64,000 nt of DNA, taken from contig NZ_JABUZG010000084.1 of the NCBI RefSeq assembly GCF_014897815.1, positions 319,816 through 383,815 on the forward strand, written 5' to 3'. The position numbers and the translations under genes are program-made. The DNA is from Psychrobacter sp. PG1. Lineage in GTDB: Bacteria; Pseudomonadota; Gammaproteobacteria; Pseudomonadales; Moraxellaceae. Under the pieces are notes generated by a model, which was not told where the DNA came from, made no database searches, and saw only the letters and a program-made list of their open reading frames with translations. Positions 30,501-38,515 of the stretch are shown piece by piece. Each line of letters starts with the position of its first letter. Position 1 is the first letter of the stretch.

Positions 30501-31116
30501 TCTGATAACCCTGCTGCTGTATGGCTGCGGCTTGTTGCAACAAGTCATCATTGGCGCCAGCCATATTATCCATGGCATTTACCTGAGAATTAGCCATACC
30601 CTGAGACTGAGGAGCTGGTTTTTTAGCGCTTTTATCTTGAGCATCAGACTTCTTAATGCCTAGGCTTTGTTCGCTGTACTCATCCAATACTGACTGATCG
30701 ATAATGCCCTGCTCTACTGCCTTTTTTAGGCGCAATGCATCCAAAGCGATATCGAGCTGAGTATCATCATCTGACAGTGTGGTTGATTGAGTACTGGTTG
30801 GTTGACTGTTTGATTGATCGACAGCTATTTGATTGCTCGTAGGTTGTTTAGGAGAACTGATATTATTTGTGGTATCAGCCAATGCAGCAGGTGCCATACC
30901 GAAACCCACTAGGCTGGTCGCTAGCGCAGTGAAAAGTGCTGAACGCGTAAAATAAATGCGCGGCGTATTGCCATGAGTTGTCACAGCTGCTGTACGACGT
31001 GTTTTTTGAAGACCGTTACTCTGAAAATCTTGAATTTTAATATCCTCTCGAACATTATCCGTATCACACTGCATCATCGATACATTGCGCGCGAGCGTTG
31101 AAGGCTGGTGTTTCAT
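27580..31116 (-). CDS. tamA: Autotransporter assembly complex protein TamA, expanded form
   Basis: TamA is an outer-membrane Omp85-family protein with three POTRA domains and a C-terminal barrel. This one has 1,178 residues, about double the usual 580. A basic stretch of about 55 residues precedes a signal-like segment ending AALA (about 58-80). A low-complexity Gln/Asn/Asp/Ser region runs from 81 to 385. POTRA-like sequence runs from about 435 to 660, then an acidic Asn/Glu-rich insert at about 661-830 splits the third POTRA. The barrel starts with VGLGYGTDTGVR and includes FFAGGDQSIRGYDY. An AGGAAA site supports the start. Confidence 0.93.
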   Translation of the reverse strand: MKHQPSTLARNVSMMQCDTDNVREDIKIQDFQSNGLQKTRRTAAVTTHGNTPRIYFTRSALFTALATSLVGFGMAPAALADTTNNISSPKQPTSNQIAVDQSNSQPTSTQSTTLSDDDTQLDIALDALRLKKAVEQGIIDQSVLDEYSEQSLGIKKSDAQDKSAKKPAPQSQGMANSQVNAMDNMAGANDDLLQQAAAIQQQGYQMMTPEEIDRELAAMDMQNAQDIDDITNSTDINSTNVNNNYSNNNNDISNNDRDFDAPIATLDDTTPPIGLDVDLDATNLPTPNNLETLGRNESAAESAQTAEVMSRPIDVSDSVSSGRVDGTGTFDNEIVANASDETNEDGTTSDIINPDDYLPDYQADSQGINQSIEQASKPKPMARNKGNIVKRLYNRLFNAGVMALPHVDTTIYLRQATAEGAVDGKPKLTKADNDVQPMKNIKAALDDTTVQSVTDFTAALPRLRQTALEAAQAVGYYDITLRLRQRNADTIDVIIEELGEPVRVDSRIVEIRGEGSEQPEYIALEKDLPPQVGDIFNHRVYKDSKAALESLSNTYGYFDQYWLNKSVDIILPDNTADVSLVYNTGDRYEFDDVVFFTYDEETNTLTQDPDKLPVELSLLQQLFDFKPGDPFYRPAVTEFSNDLSATRYFNTVNVESILPPDERSEASTLAFDNTPTNDSSTLDDDINSDGALDIAGNNGAESSAASNSSRVNQDNNADDGDENNAESEGNTTANSGETVNPADIAAIDFEADAATLDKLQAIKQKAERLSRLPNDRVLDEKDQEADNLLGKISDGISNIAQKIFPDEESLITDENFVPPTLAGRKTPRQVAESKKVPLYVFVSSSKPRDAQVGLGYGTDTGVRATAKIDYNLLNRKGYQAGAETEVSRITKNVAVYASRPWKHPLNDKLDARLTYEEEVIDQGEGNFDLSTTTLKAALARNIRRDSGWNRSYSVNYRLDELETGVDETELDDLPIRFTSSKPKQQALLFGYGMNKTDVDSVTNPTRGMRQYYSLEAGADKALSDTNMAIIRAGVSGIYSFGDEQKHQVLGSLNTGYIWADDFYDVPYKLRFFAGGDQSIRGYDYESLSPLDKGYLTGGQVLAVGSAEYNYEFKPGFRGAFFTDVGNAYDKNFETETKVGVGVGIRWASPVGVVRVDVAAGVTEESIPVRLHFFIGSPL

Positions 31117-31580
31117 GTGTATTTCCTATCACCTCACGCGGCACAATATTATGAACGATAACAATCGCCTAGTCTTACCGGTGAATAAACTTATAGCAGT
31201 TGGCTGAATTATGGTTTACTGTCTTGCTTTGGATAATGACCGTTTATAATGCAAACCTTGGTGTCAGATTAGCACCCTGTTTTTATCAAAAAATAGACAT
31301 GCGTGAGTGGTAGCAAGCCTTTGAGATCACTCACGCCTCGCGACGTAACCATGCAAAATTTACAAATCATAACTTAGATAATTATGAAATCATAGTGTCG
31401 AGCGCATGTATTTTTACCAAAGCCTTGCTATTATACGGCTTAATATTGATAAAACCTATGCTATATTTCGATAAGTTTTTGATACTGTTAATAATTATAT
31501 CGATAATTACTTTCACTTTAAAAGCGGTATTCAGCGCTTTTCTTTGATCTAGCAACCGCGACCCGTCTGTAGGAATTTTC
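31117..31580. other. Divergent spacer between tamA and the LplT-like gene, with an inverted repeat
   Basis: These 464 bases hold promoters for two divergent genes and no credible coding sequence. GCGTGAGTG (31301-31309) and CACTCACGC (31328-31336) form a perfect 9-pair inverted repeat with an 18-base loop and no T-run. It might be an operator or an RNA stem; its function is not known. Confidence 0.45.
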
Positions 31581-32912
31581 ATGGCCAATCAGTTTCAATT
31601 ATTTAAGCACCGCCGTTTTAGCGCCATGTTTTTTACCCAGTTTTTGGGCGCGTTTAATGACAATATTTTTAAGCAAGCGCTCATACTGGTTTTGACTTAC
31701 ACCGCTGCGAGTCAGTTGGGCATGGAAGTCAGTATTTTGAATAACTTGGCCGCGATGTTGTTTATTTTGCCCTACTTTTTGTTTTCTGCACTGGCAGGAC
31801 AAATCGCGGATAAATTCGAAAAATCAAAACTCACACGATTGATTAAGCTGCTTGAGTTCGTAATTATGGTAATTGCGGCAGTAGGGTTCGTGTTTGAGTG
31901 GTACGCATTGTTATTTGTTGCGTTGTTTCTCATGGGCACTCAATCTACTTTTTTCGGGCCTATTAAATACGCCTATTTACCACAAGCGATGAAAGAAGAT
32001 GAATTGGTTGGTGCTAACGGTTTGTTTCAAATGGGAACGTCGTTAGCGATCTTGCTCGGTATGATTATCGCGGGTGTTTTAACTCAGATAGCGCAGCCGC
32101 TCTATTGGATAAGTGTGACAGTATTGGTCATCGCCGTATTGGGTTATTTTGTCGCACGATTGATACCCCACATGCCAGCGATGCAGCCAAACCTAAAAAT
32201 CAACTGGAACATTGTGACCACTAGTGTGGCGACGGTGCGCTACTTATATTCATTGCCTTTTTTGTTCTTTGTCATCCTTGGTAATAGCTGGTTTTGGTTT
32301 TATGGCGCGACGTTTTTGACCCAAACGCCAGAATTCAGCAAGGTCATCTTACATGGTGATGAATCAGTGGTTATTTTCCTATTAACCTTATTTTCTGTTG
32401 GTGTGTCGATTGGCTCATTATTATGCAAATCACTAACCAAAAACCAAGTCAGCTTACGTCTTTTGCCCTTTGGTATCGCCGGCTTAAGTATTTTTGCGAT
32501 TGATTTGTATTTTTCACTGTCAGGATTGAATATTAACGTTACTAGTGAGGCGTTACTTGGTATTAACGATTTATTTGGGATGAGTGGCAGCTGGCGCGTG
32601 TTTGCTGATTTATTCTTTTTGGGCTTTAGCGGCGGTTTATACATCGTACCGTTATATGCCTCTATGCAGGCCTATGCACCCAAGAGCCACCGCGCGCGCG
32701 TCGTTGGTGCCAACAATATCTTTAACGCGATATTTATGGTCACCTCAGCGATTTTCTCTATTGTGATCTTGAACGCTTTGGGATTCAATTTACCTCAGTT
32801 ATTTTTGGTGACAGGACTCATAAACATTGCCTTCGGTGCCTTTTTATACAGTAAACTCAATAAGCATATTAAAAATGCAGTCATCCAAACGCACGATGAA
32901 GTGGCTCCATAA
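31581..32912 (+). CDS. MFS transporter, LplT-like (lysophospholipid transporter type)
   Basis: This 443-residue protein has about 12 hydrophobic segments. The N-terminal FFTQFLGAFNDNIFKQAL stretch and GPIKYAYLPQAM motif are typical of the LplT branch of the major facilitator superfamily. LplT flips lysophospholipids inward for re-acylation by the acyltransferase Aas. In many bacteria the two are fused or adjacent; here neither is seen, so the role is inferred from sequence type only. An AGGAA site precedes the ATG. It is divergent from tamA and followed by coq7 with a 213-base gap. Confidence 0.8.
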   Translation: MANQFQLFKHRRFSAMFFTQFLGAFNDNIFKQALILVLTYTAASQLGMEVSILNNLAAMLFILPYFLFSALAGQIADKFEKSKLTRLIKLLEFVIMVIAAVGFVFEWYALLFVALFLMGTQSTFFGPIKYAYLPQAMKEDELVGANGLFQMGTSLAILLGMIIAGVLTQIAQPLYWISVTVLVIAVLGYFVARLIPHMPAMQPNLKINWNIVTTSVATVRYLYSLPFLFFVILGNSWFWFYGATFLTQTPEFSKVILHGDESVVIFLLTLFSVGVSIGSLLCKSLTKNQVSLRLLPFGIAGLSIFAIDLYFSLSGLNINVTSEALLGINDLFGMSGSWRVFADLFFLGFSGGLYIVPLYASMQAYAPKSHRARVVGANNIFNAIFMVTSAIFSIVILNALGFNLPQLFLVTGLINIAFGAFLYSKLNKHIKNAVIQTHDEVAP

Positions 32913-33023
32913 GTAAGATTGACATGCTGCTATAGCAATCGGTGTGTTATCAAATGGATAATATTGGTGCTGATAATTTAGATTGTTTGCTATAGTAATA
33001 CCTATGCGTTAATCACTATCATT

Positions 33024-33086
33024 ATTTTAGAAAAACAGATGCTGTTTTTAGAAGAACAGATGCTGTTTTTAGAAGAACAGATAAGT
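33024..33086 (+). repeat. Three tandem 21-base repeats upstream of coq7
   Basis: The central unit is tttttagaagaacagatgct plus g, with a slightly varied copy on each side. Each junction forms a small stem, aaaacag-atg-ctgtttt. The array ends 40 bases before the coq7 ATG. It may be a terminator-like array for the preceding gene or a simple slippage product. Confidence 0.75.
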
Positions 33087-33125
33087 TTAATTTTTTGATC
33101 GTATTTAAGCCATCAGGAGTGAATC

Positions 33126-33770
33126 ATGGCCCTGCGTCCCTTATCCAAAGTCGACCAATTGTTACTTGGGGTCGATAAGGCATTACGAGCTGTCGTACCA
33201 CATTCAAACCCTAGCACTCGTCCACTACCAGTCAGCAGTGACGAGATTCCTGAGCTCACTATCACCGAGGCGCGACATGTCGCAGGATTGATGCGTATCA
33301 ATCATACTGGTGAAGTATGCGCGCAAGGTCTGTATCATGGTCAAGCATTTGCCGCCAAAGACAGTGGCGTCAAGCAAGCCATGCAGCAATCAGCCGAAGA
33401 AGAGGTCGATCATCTGGTCTGGTGCGAGACGCGATTAGACGAGCTTGGCAGTCATGCCAGTATCTTTACGCCATTATGGTATGGCATGTCTTTCGGTCTT
33501 GGCGCAGTCGCGGGTGCCATCTCTAATGAATTTAGCTTGGGATTCGTCGCAGAGACAGAAGCTCAAGTCAGCGAACATTTACAAGAGCATATCACCCAAT
33601 TACCAGAGCACGATAAACGCTCAAGAGAGATACTGGCACAAATGGATATTGAAGAGTTGCATCATCGTGAGTTGGCATTAGCAAGTGGCGGCGCAGCGTT
33701 ATCACCGCCTGTACGCCATACTATGCGCTGGATGGCCAATCGCATGAAAGCCACGGCATATCACTTGTAA
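33126..33770 (+). CDS. coq7: 2-nonaprenyl-3-methyl-6-methoxy-1,4-benzoquinol hydroxylase (Coq7)
   Basis: This is a diiron hydroxylase in ubiquinone synthesis, acting at the membrane surface. Metal-binding motifs are visible: Glu 63 in NHTGEVCAQ, EEVDH with Glu 93 and His 96, and near the C-terminus EELHHREL. The length of 214 residues fits the family. This is the Coq7 type used in place of the flavin enzyme UbiF. An AGGAG site precedes the ATG. No other ubi gene is nearby. Confidence 0.95.
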   Translation: MALRPLSKVDQLLLGVDKALRAVVPHSNPSTRPLPVSSDEIPELTITEARHVAGLMRINHTGEVCAQGLYHGQAFAAKDSGVKQAMQQSAEEEVDHLVWCETRLDELGSHASIFTPLWYGMSFGLGAVAGAISNEFSLGFVAETEAQVSEHLQEHITQLPEHDKRSREILAQMDIEELHHRELALASGGAALSPPVRHTMRWMANRMKATAYHL

Positions 33771-34049
33771 TTGCCATCTGTGATAGCAGATTTTGAGCGA
33801 TAGGTTGTGATGATAAGTGCGTTGTGATGGTAATTACAGTGCGCTTTATTATTGATATTGCTCTCATTTACCCTGCTGTCGCTGGCATGACGTACACGCT
33901 ATCGCGTTACTATTAACAATCCTACTACTGATAGCGCTCAGTTGAATTTGTTAGGGTATTAAAAATTTGTATGATTTTGCCGCAAAGACATGAGCTAATA
34001 ACCATTCAATTGCTAAATAACAACTAAATAAATTAAGGTAACGATTTTT

Positions 34050-35219
34050 ATGAAAGCCATCAACCAATCGACTCTCTCTGCCCGTGCGTCTAGCAAGTCG
34101 CCTAAACTGGCAACTCTGACAGCACTGGCCACAGCTTGTGCCATGCTATTATCAGCGCCTGTCAATGCGGCAGAAACCAATGCAACAACAGATGCTGCAA
34201 AGACCGATACTACTGCCACATCGGTGCCTAGTGCCATGGATTCTAGCAAACGTGTGATTCGCCTTGCTCGACCGACTGCGGCTAGTACAGCACAAGAGGG
34301 TACTCCATCCACTTTACCGACTGCAGCGGTGACAGCCAATACTCAACCAACTGACCTTCAAAGCAGTAGTGTTCCACAAAGCGCTCCTTTGCCAAATAAT
34401 GCTCAGCCGTATCGTGCGCCAATGAGTACATTGCAACCACAAGATGTTGTACCAGCACCAAAAATACCTGAGTTCACTGGCACCACTCGAGTTTATGAGC
34501 CTGGTCCATTGACCGCTACTGGTGTCGACCTGCGTAGTGGTCAGCTTGCCAATATACCAACGCCGCAAGTGCAATTGTCGGACGTAAGCTTTGTACCGAC
34601 TGTGTTGATTCCTCAGCAAAACGGTAATAACAACGATCAGCTAGATGTGAGCTTGCTTGATGACTTTATCGAAGACGTCTCACCTAATGCCCGTCATTAC
34701 CCACCAAACTTCCCTAATCGCTCACAGCGCCATTATACGCGTGAAAAAATCAAAGTATTGGCTGAATGGATACAGCCTGATGCTGAATCACCAAATGCCT
34801 CTTATGATGTATTGATTCGTGCTGCTAAACTCAATGGCATGGGACGTAACTTAGATTTGGGATCAGACTATACGATACGTGGTGGAAAATATGTTGACCG
34901 TGCCATTAAACTGCAACCTGATAGCGGCGAAGCCAACTTCTTATATGGCATGATGTTGTCAGAAGGCGGCGGCTTCAAAGAAGGTCAAAAATACCTAGAC
35001 CGCGCAGTGTCTCTTGGCTATACCGAAGCAGAGCAAAGCTTGGCACAGTCAGACTTATTAAGTGATCGCCGCGATAATGCATTAGAGCGCTTACGTCGTC
35101 TTGAACAGAAAAATCCTAACAATGACATCATTCGTCAGCAAATCAAACTTATTGAAGAGGGTAAATTCTACATTTGGGATATACCTGCGCCTGACATCAA
35201 TGTTAAGCCTGGTGCTTAA
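34050..35219 (+). CDS. Exported protein of unknown function with C-terminal TPR/Sel1-like repeats
   Basis: The 389 residues start with a long basic n-region and a signal peptide ending near residue 41 (SAPVNAAE). A Thr/Ala/Pro-rich stretch of about 150 residues with no visible fold follows. The C-terminal part (about 230-370) is helical and has two or three repeats of the TPR/Sel1 kind, for example KYVDRAIKLQPDSGEANFLYG and the similar KYLDRAVSLGY segment. It is probably periplasmic. A strong terminator follows, so it is transcribed alone. I do not recognise a specific family. Confidence 0.75.
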   Translation: MKAINQSTLSARASSKSPKLATLTALATACAMLLSAPVNAAETNATTDAAKTDTTATSVPSAMDSSKRVIRLARPTAASTAQEGTPSTLPTAAVTANTQPTDLQSSSVPQSAPLPNNAQPYRAPMSTLQPQDVVPAPKIPEFTGTTRVYEPGPLTATGVDLRSGQLANIPTPQVQLSDVSFVPTVLIPQQNGNNNDQLDVSLLDDFIEDVSPNARHYPPNFPNRSQRHYTREKIKVLAEWIQPDAESPNASYDVLIRAAKLNGMGRNLDLGSDYTIRGGKYVDRAIKLQPDSGEANFLYGMMLSEGGGFKEGQKYLDRAVSLGYTEAEQSLAQSDLLSDRRDNALERLRRLEQKNPNNDIIRQQIKLIEEGKFYIWDIPAPDINVKPGA

Positions 35220-35297
35220 CATTGATTAGGTATTTGAATGTCATTAAGTGAATTTAACAAATACCATGATTGCTCCATAAGCTAGATTGACTCGACT

Positions 35298-35350
35298 AAG
35301 CCCCTGACTTTATATCGAAATTACTTCAATATAGAGTCAGGGGCTTTTTT
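35298..35350 (+). terminator. Terminator after the repeat protein gene
   Basis: AAGCCCCTGACT pairs with AGTCAGGGGCTT (one offset base), with further TATAT pairing inside, followed by six T residues on the plus strand. This is a strong, canonical terminator. Confidence 0.9.
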
Positions 35351-35539
35351 ATGTCTAGCAAAACTCCATTGAACCCAACTTGTTGTCTACCTTATTTAAA
35401 TGCGTATTCGATTCGATTATCGAAGTTTAAATCGTGTTTTTGAAATTTAAATAAAATAGTTTAATGCGAAAAGTTACGCTACACTTCTTCTTATAAATTA
35501 CTGACTCAATCATGCTTTTACGACTAACTGGACTCACCT

Positions 35540-38011
35540 ATGACTTTTGCTAGCCCTATCAAAAATATGGTGACGCATGCTAAGAAAACCCCATTTTCGA
35601 TCACATCAGTCGCCTTGATAGCCGCGGTAGCATTACTACCTGCGTGCAGTACGGTATCAGTGAATAAGCAAGCGTCAGCGAAGACGATTACTGCGCAGCG
35701 CGGTAACATCGTCACCACCAAGAAACTAAGCAGTGATACGGCATCAGCGCTCTTATCGGCAGGGCTCAATGAGCAAGCCTGTATGCAGCAGTTTGATTTA
35801 TGCCTCACTCAGCTTACTGACAGTATTTTGAATGAACACTACCGTCCTGCTTTGGCAGTTTTTGCAGAGTTACACTACGCAAAAGCGCGACAGCTTTCTG
35901 CCTCTCAAGACTGCCGCAATGCGCTGGCTCGCCCGCCACTTGATCCTTATTATGCCAACGCACCTTTAGAAGATACAGAAGCTAAAGTCCAGCAAGAAAA
36001 CACCAATCGCTGTCTAACAGGTTATCAAGAGCGATTATTCGATGCTATCAAATCCAGTTATACCTATTTATTTTATGACAGTTTGACGCATGATTTTAAG
36101 GGCGCAGATCAAGACAAAAGCCCCTCTCAGGCACAGAACCGTATTCCAAATGACACCGATATTCAGACCCAAGACATCTATAATGCCGCCAGTAATGATG
36201 TGATAACCCAGCTGTATAGATCAACCAACGGCTCAAATAAGTTGATGGGCGGCACCAAAGTAGATTATTTGCCCACATCCGCTAGCCATCTTAATGACAG
36301 TAACCAAGCCGCGATTGCCAATTACTCACCGCTCAAGGGCAAACCTACTGATCAAGTCAACGTCATGAAAATACAAATTAATGATTATGATCTTGGTGTT
36401 TATTTGCCTAATGAAAATAACTATTTGCAAAATGCACATAAGCAAACCTCTGCACTAGCAGACTTGGTTTCCACTTACGAATTACGCCTCTCTGGGCTTA
36501 ACTCAATTAGCAAACGTCCAGGCTTAGGTATCAGCTTGGTGGCCTCACTGGATGACCGCTATACCACCACGATTCGCCAATTATTAGTGTCATCATTGTC
36601 AGGTCGATTGACCAATGAGAAAGATGGAGACACAGATGAGAGCAAGCCAAGTTCGCGTATCTACCCTACTGGACATTTGCTATTAACAGGATTGATTGAA
36701 CCAAGCGGCGATAGTGTACTGGATGTACTAAGCAGTCGCAAGCTCGATATTCATTTACACAACCCATACCAAAGCGAAATCGTTAACATCCTTAATAGTG
36801 ACTATCCACTGGCGGCTAACTTTTCTGCAGGTTATGGCTTGTGGCTGTCTGAGAACCAGTTAGATGGCGTAGGTTATCTCAATTTAATCACTCGCCAGCC
36901 AGAGGCCAGACTGCCCAAATTATTCATGCTTGAGCCTTATGATCCCAATAAGCGCGTCCTGATTATGCTGCATGGTTTGGCTTCTAGCCCTGCCACTTGG
37001 GTCAATTTAACCAACGATATTCTCAACGACGATAAGTTGCGTGATAACTATCAAGTGTGGCAGATATTCTATCCAACCAATTTGCCCATTTTAGAAAACC
37101 GTTATCAAATACAACAGTTAATCAACAGCACCTACGAGCAAACTGATCCTAAAGGACAAAATCGCGCCAGCAAAAACAGCGTGATTATCAGTCATAGTAT
37201 GGGTGCCATTATCGCTCGCATGATGCTATCTGATGAAAACTTGGTCGATGACCTAGATAGACTAGACGATCAAAATGTGCTGTCTGACAGTGAAAAACGT
37301 AAGATTCGTGACGCACTTAAAGCATCATTTGGCGAAGATCAGCTAAAAGAACGCTTTGAGCTAAAAGCCTTACCACAAGTAGATACGGCTGTCTTTTTAT
37401 CAGCGCCTTTTCGTGGAACTGACTATGCAGATCGTTGGTTCACTCGAGCACTGCGCCGTATTGTCTATTTGCCAGTCGGTTTGGTAAAGACTGTCACGGA
37501 CAACTTAGCAACCATTGCCACGCAAGGTGATTTGGCACAAAACCCTTTGGGTGCTTTATATTTACAAAATGGCGCAAGTCAGCTAAGCGATAAATCTTCT
37601 TTTATACAGTTGACTAAAGACATCGCTATCAATGATCGCATTACCTATCACTCTATCATTGCCAATAATGATGCCGATATCACTAAAGGACTGGCGCAAA
37701 TGCAGCCAGCTGGTGCAAAGATTGACTTGTCGCAAGCAGTAGAAGATACCGAAGATGAAATAGTCAGTACAAGTAGTTCTTCTGATAATTCGACGTTACC
37801 TGCCCAACCGCTGGTTGCAGCCGTCACTGTCGATGAAGATATCAGCCAAGCGCTGACTGAGCGCCTATCAGATGGCATCGTGCCTTATACCAGTGCTCAT
37901 CTTGATGGCGCTGCCTCTGAGACGATTATCAGCGGTGGTCATAGCATTCAAACTAACCCGCAAACTATTTTGACATTACGCCAGATTTTACATGAACAAT
38001 TGCAGGAATAA
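35540..38011 (+). CDS. Large lipoprotein of the alpha/beta-hydrolase (lipase/esterase) type
   Basis: The 823 residues begin with a signal and a lipobox-like ALLPAC (Cys 36), suggesting a lipid-anchored envelope protein; Pro at -2 is unusual. About 430 residues of mixed sequence follow with no family I recognise. The C-terminal third is an alpha/beta hydrolase: oxyanion segment MLHGLASSPATW at about 475-486, nucleophile Ser 553 in SHSMG, Asp 778 in SDGIVP and His 801 in GGHSIQ. The first residue of the elbow is Ser rather than Gly. It is flanked by terminators, so likely monocistronic. The substrate is unknown; a lipid ester is plausible. Confidence 0.85.
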   Translation: MTFASPIKNMVTHAKKTPFSITSVALIAAVALLPACSTVSVNKQASAKTITAQRGNIVTTKKLSSDTASALLSAGLNEQACMQQFDLCLTQLTDSILNEHYRPALAVFAELHYAKARQLSASQDCRNALARPPLDPYYANAPLEDTEAKVQQENTNRCLTGYQERLFDAIKSSYTYLFYDSLTHDFKGADQDKSPSQAQNRIPNDTDIQTQDIYNAASNDVITQLYRSTNGSNKLMGGTKVDYLPTSASHLNDSNQAAIANYSPLKGKPTDQVNVMKIQINDYDLGVYLPNENNYLQNAHKQTSALADLVSTYELRLSGLNSISKRPGLGISLVASLDDRYTTTIRQLLVSSLSGRLTNEKDGDTDESKPSSRIYPTGHLLLTGLIEPSGDSVLDVLSSRKLDIHLHNPYQSEIVNILNSDYPLAANFSAGYGLWLSENQLDGVGYLNLITRQPEARLPKLFMLEPYDPNKRVLIMLHGLASSPATWVNLTNDILNDDKLRDNYQVWQIFYPTNLPILENRYQIQQLINSTYEQTDPKGQNRASKNSVIISHSMGAIIARMMLSDENLVDDLDRLDDQNVLSDSEKRKIRDALKASFGEDQLKERFELKALPQVDTAVFLSAPFRGTDYADRWFTRALRRIVYLPVGLVKTVTDNLATIATQGDLAQNPLGALYLQNGASQLSDKSSFIQLTKDIAINDRITYHSIIANNDADITKGLAQMQPAGAKIDLSQAVEDTEDEIVSTSSSSDNSTLPAQPLVAAVTVDEDISQALTERLSDGIVPYTSAHLDGAASETIISGGHSIQTNPQTILTLRQILHEQLQE

Positions 38012-38257
38012 TGATTGCTTGTGTCATATAGCGCTGCACTGGTCTTTGCACTTTAAAATTAAGAGTAAAGCAGATGGCTTTGCGACTTTGTACTGTGTTG
38101 GATATTTGTGCCTATACTAGTACACAAATAAAACATTACTGTTATTAAGGTAAACTTGATAACAGTAATGTTTTCCCAAGCGATTAGTCTGATATATCTG
38201 GGTTTATCTCAGCAGTTTTTAATGACTCTCAGGTATGCGACCAATCTGTTGCGCAGC
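38012..38257. other. Spacer between lipase gene and cyd promoter
   Basis: Apart from the terminator at 38130-38174 I see no gene or clear element here. Confidence 0.4.
38130..38174. terminator. Perfect 16-pair hairpin, terminator candidate after the lipase gene
   Basis: AAAACATTACTGTTAT and ATAACAGTAATGTTTT pair without a mismatch around a 13-base loop. It is AT-rich, with four T residues at the stem end on the plus strand. It lies about 120 bases past the lipase stop. Confidence 0.6.
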
Positions 38258-38286
38258 TTGCGTGTGCATCGAGGGAAGCGTATAAT
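38258..38286 (+). promoter_or_regulatory. Candidate promoter of the cydAB operon
   Basis: TTGCGT, a 17-base spacer and a perfect TATAAT. It lies about 230 bases upstream of cydA, implying a leader of roughly 220 bases. I found no well-formed FNR or ArcA site. Confidence 0.45.
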
Positions 38287-38515
38287 ATATTGACAGCACC
38301 TGACAGTAATGTATTAATTTATAGGGATATAAATTACTTAATTCAGCTAAACAGTCGTTAGCTTAGCCGCACTCTATCCCTAAGATTGCTCGCTAATCAA
38401 CACTGAGCCATTGCCCGTACTACTTTTTACCTTAATCTATAGACGATTGCGGGCAGTTACTTGAGCGTTTTATGGAAGCCAGCGCTATTCAGCTAACAGA
38501 TAAGGGTAACCGTTT

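Noticed and set aside
27604-30663. Many antisense open frames opposite tamA and tamB
   Set aside because: They mirror the codons of large real genes and have no ribosome sites or domains.
31382-31588. 68-codon minus-strand frame in the tamA/LplT-like spacer
   Set aside because: It overlaps the start of the LplT-like gene and has no coding signature or ribosome site.
33024-33086. Tandem repeats as a CRISPR array
   Set aside because: The units abut with no spacers, there are only three, and no cas gene is near.
38386-38400. FNR-like half sites TTGCT and ATCAA upstream of cydA
   Set aside because: The spacer is five rather than four bases and the first half site is imperfect.
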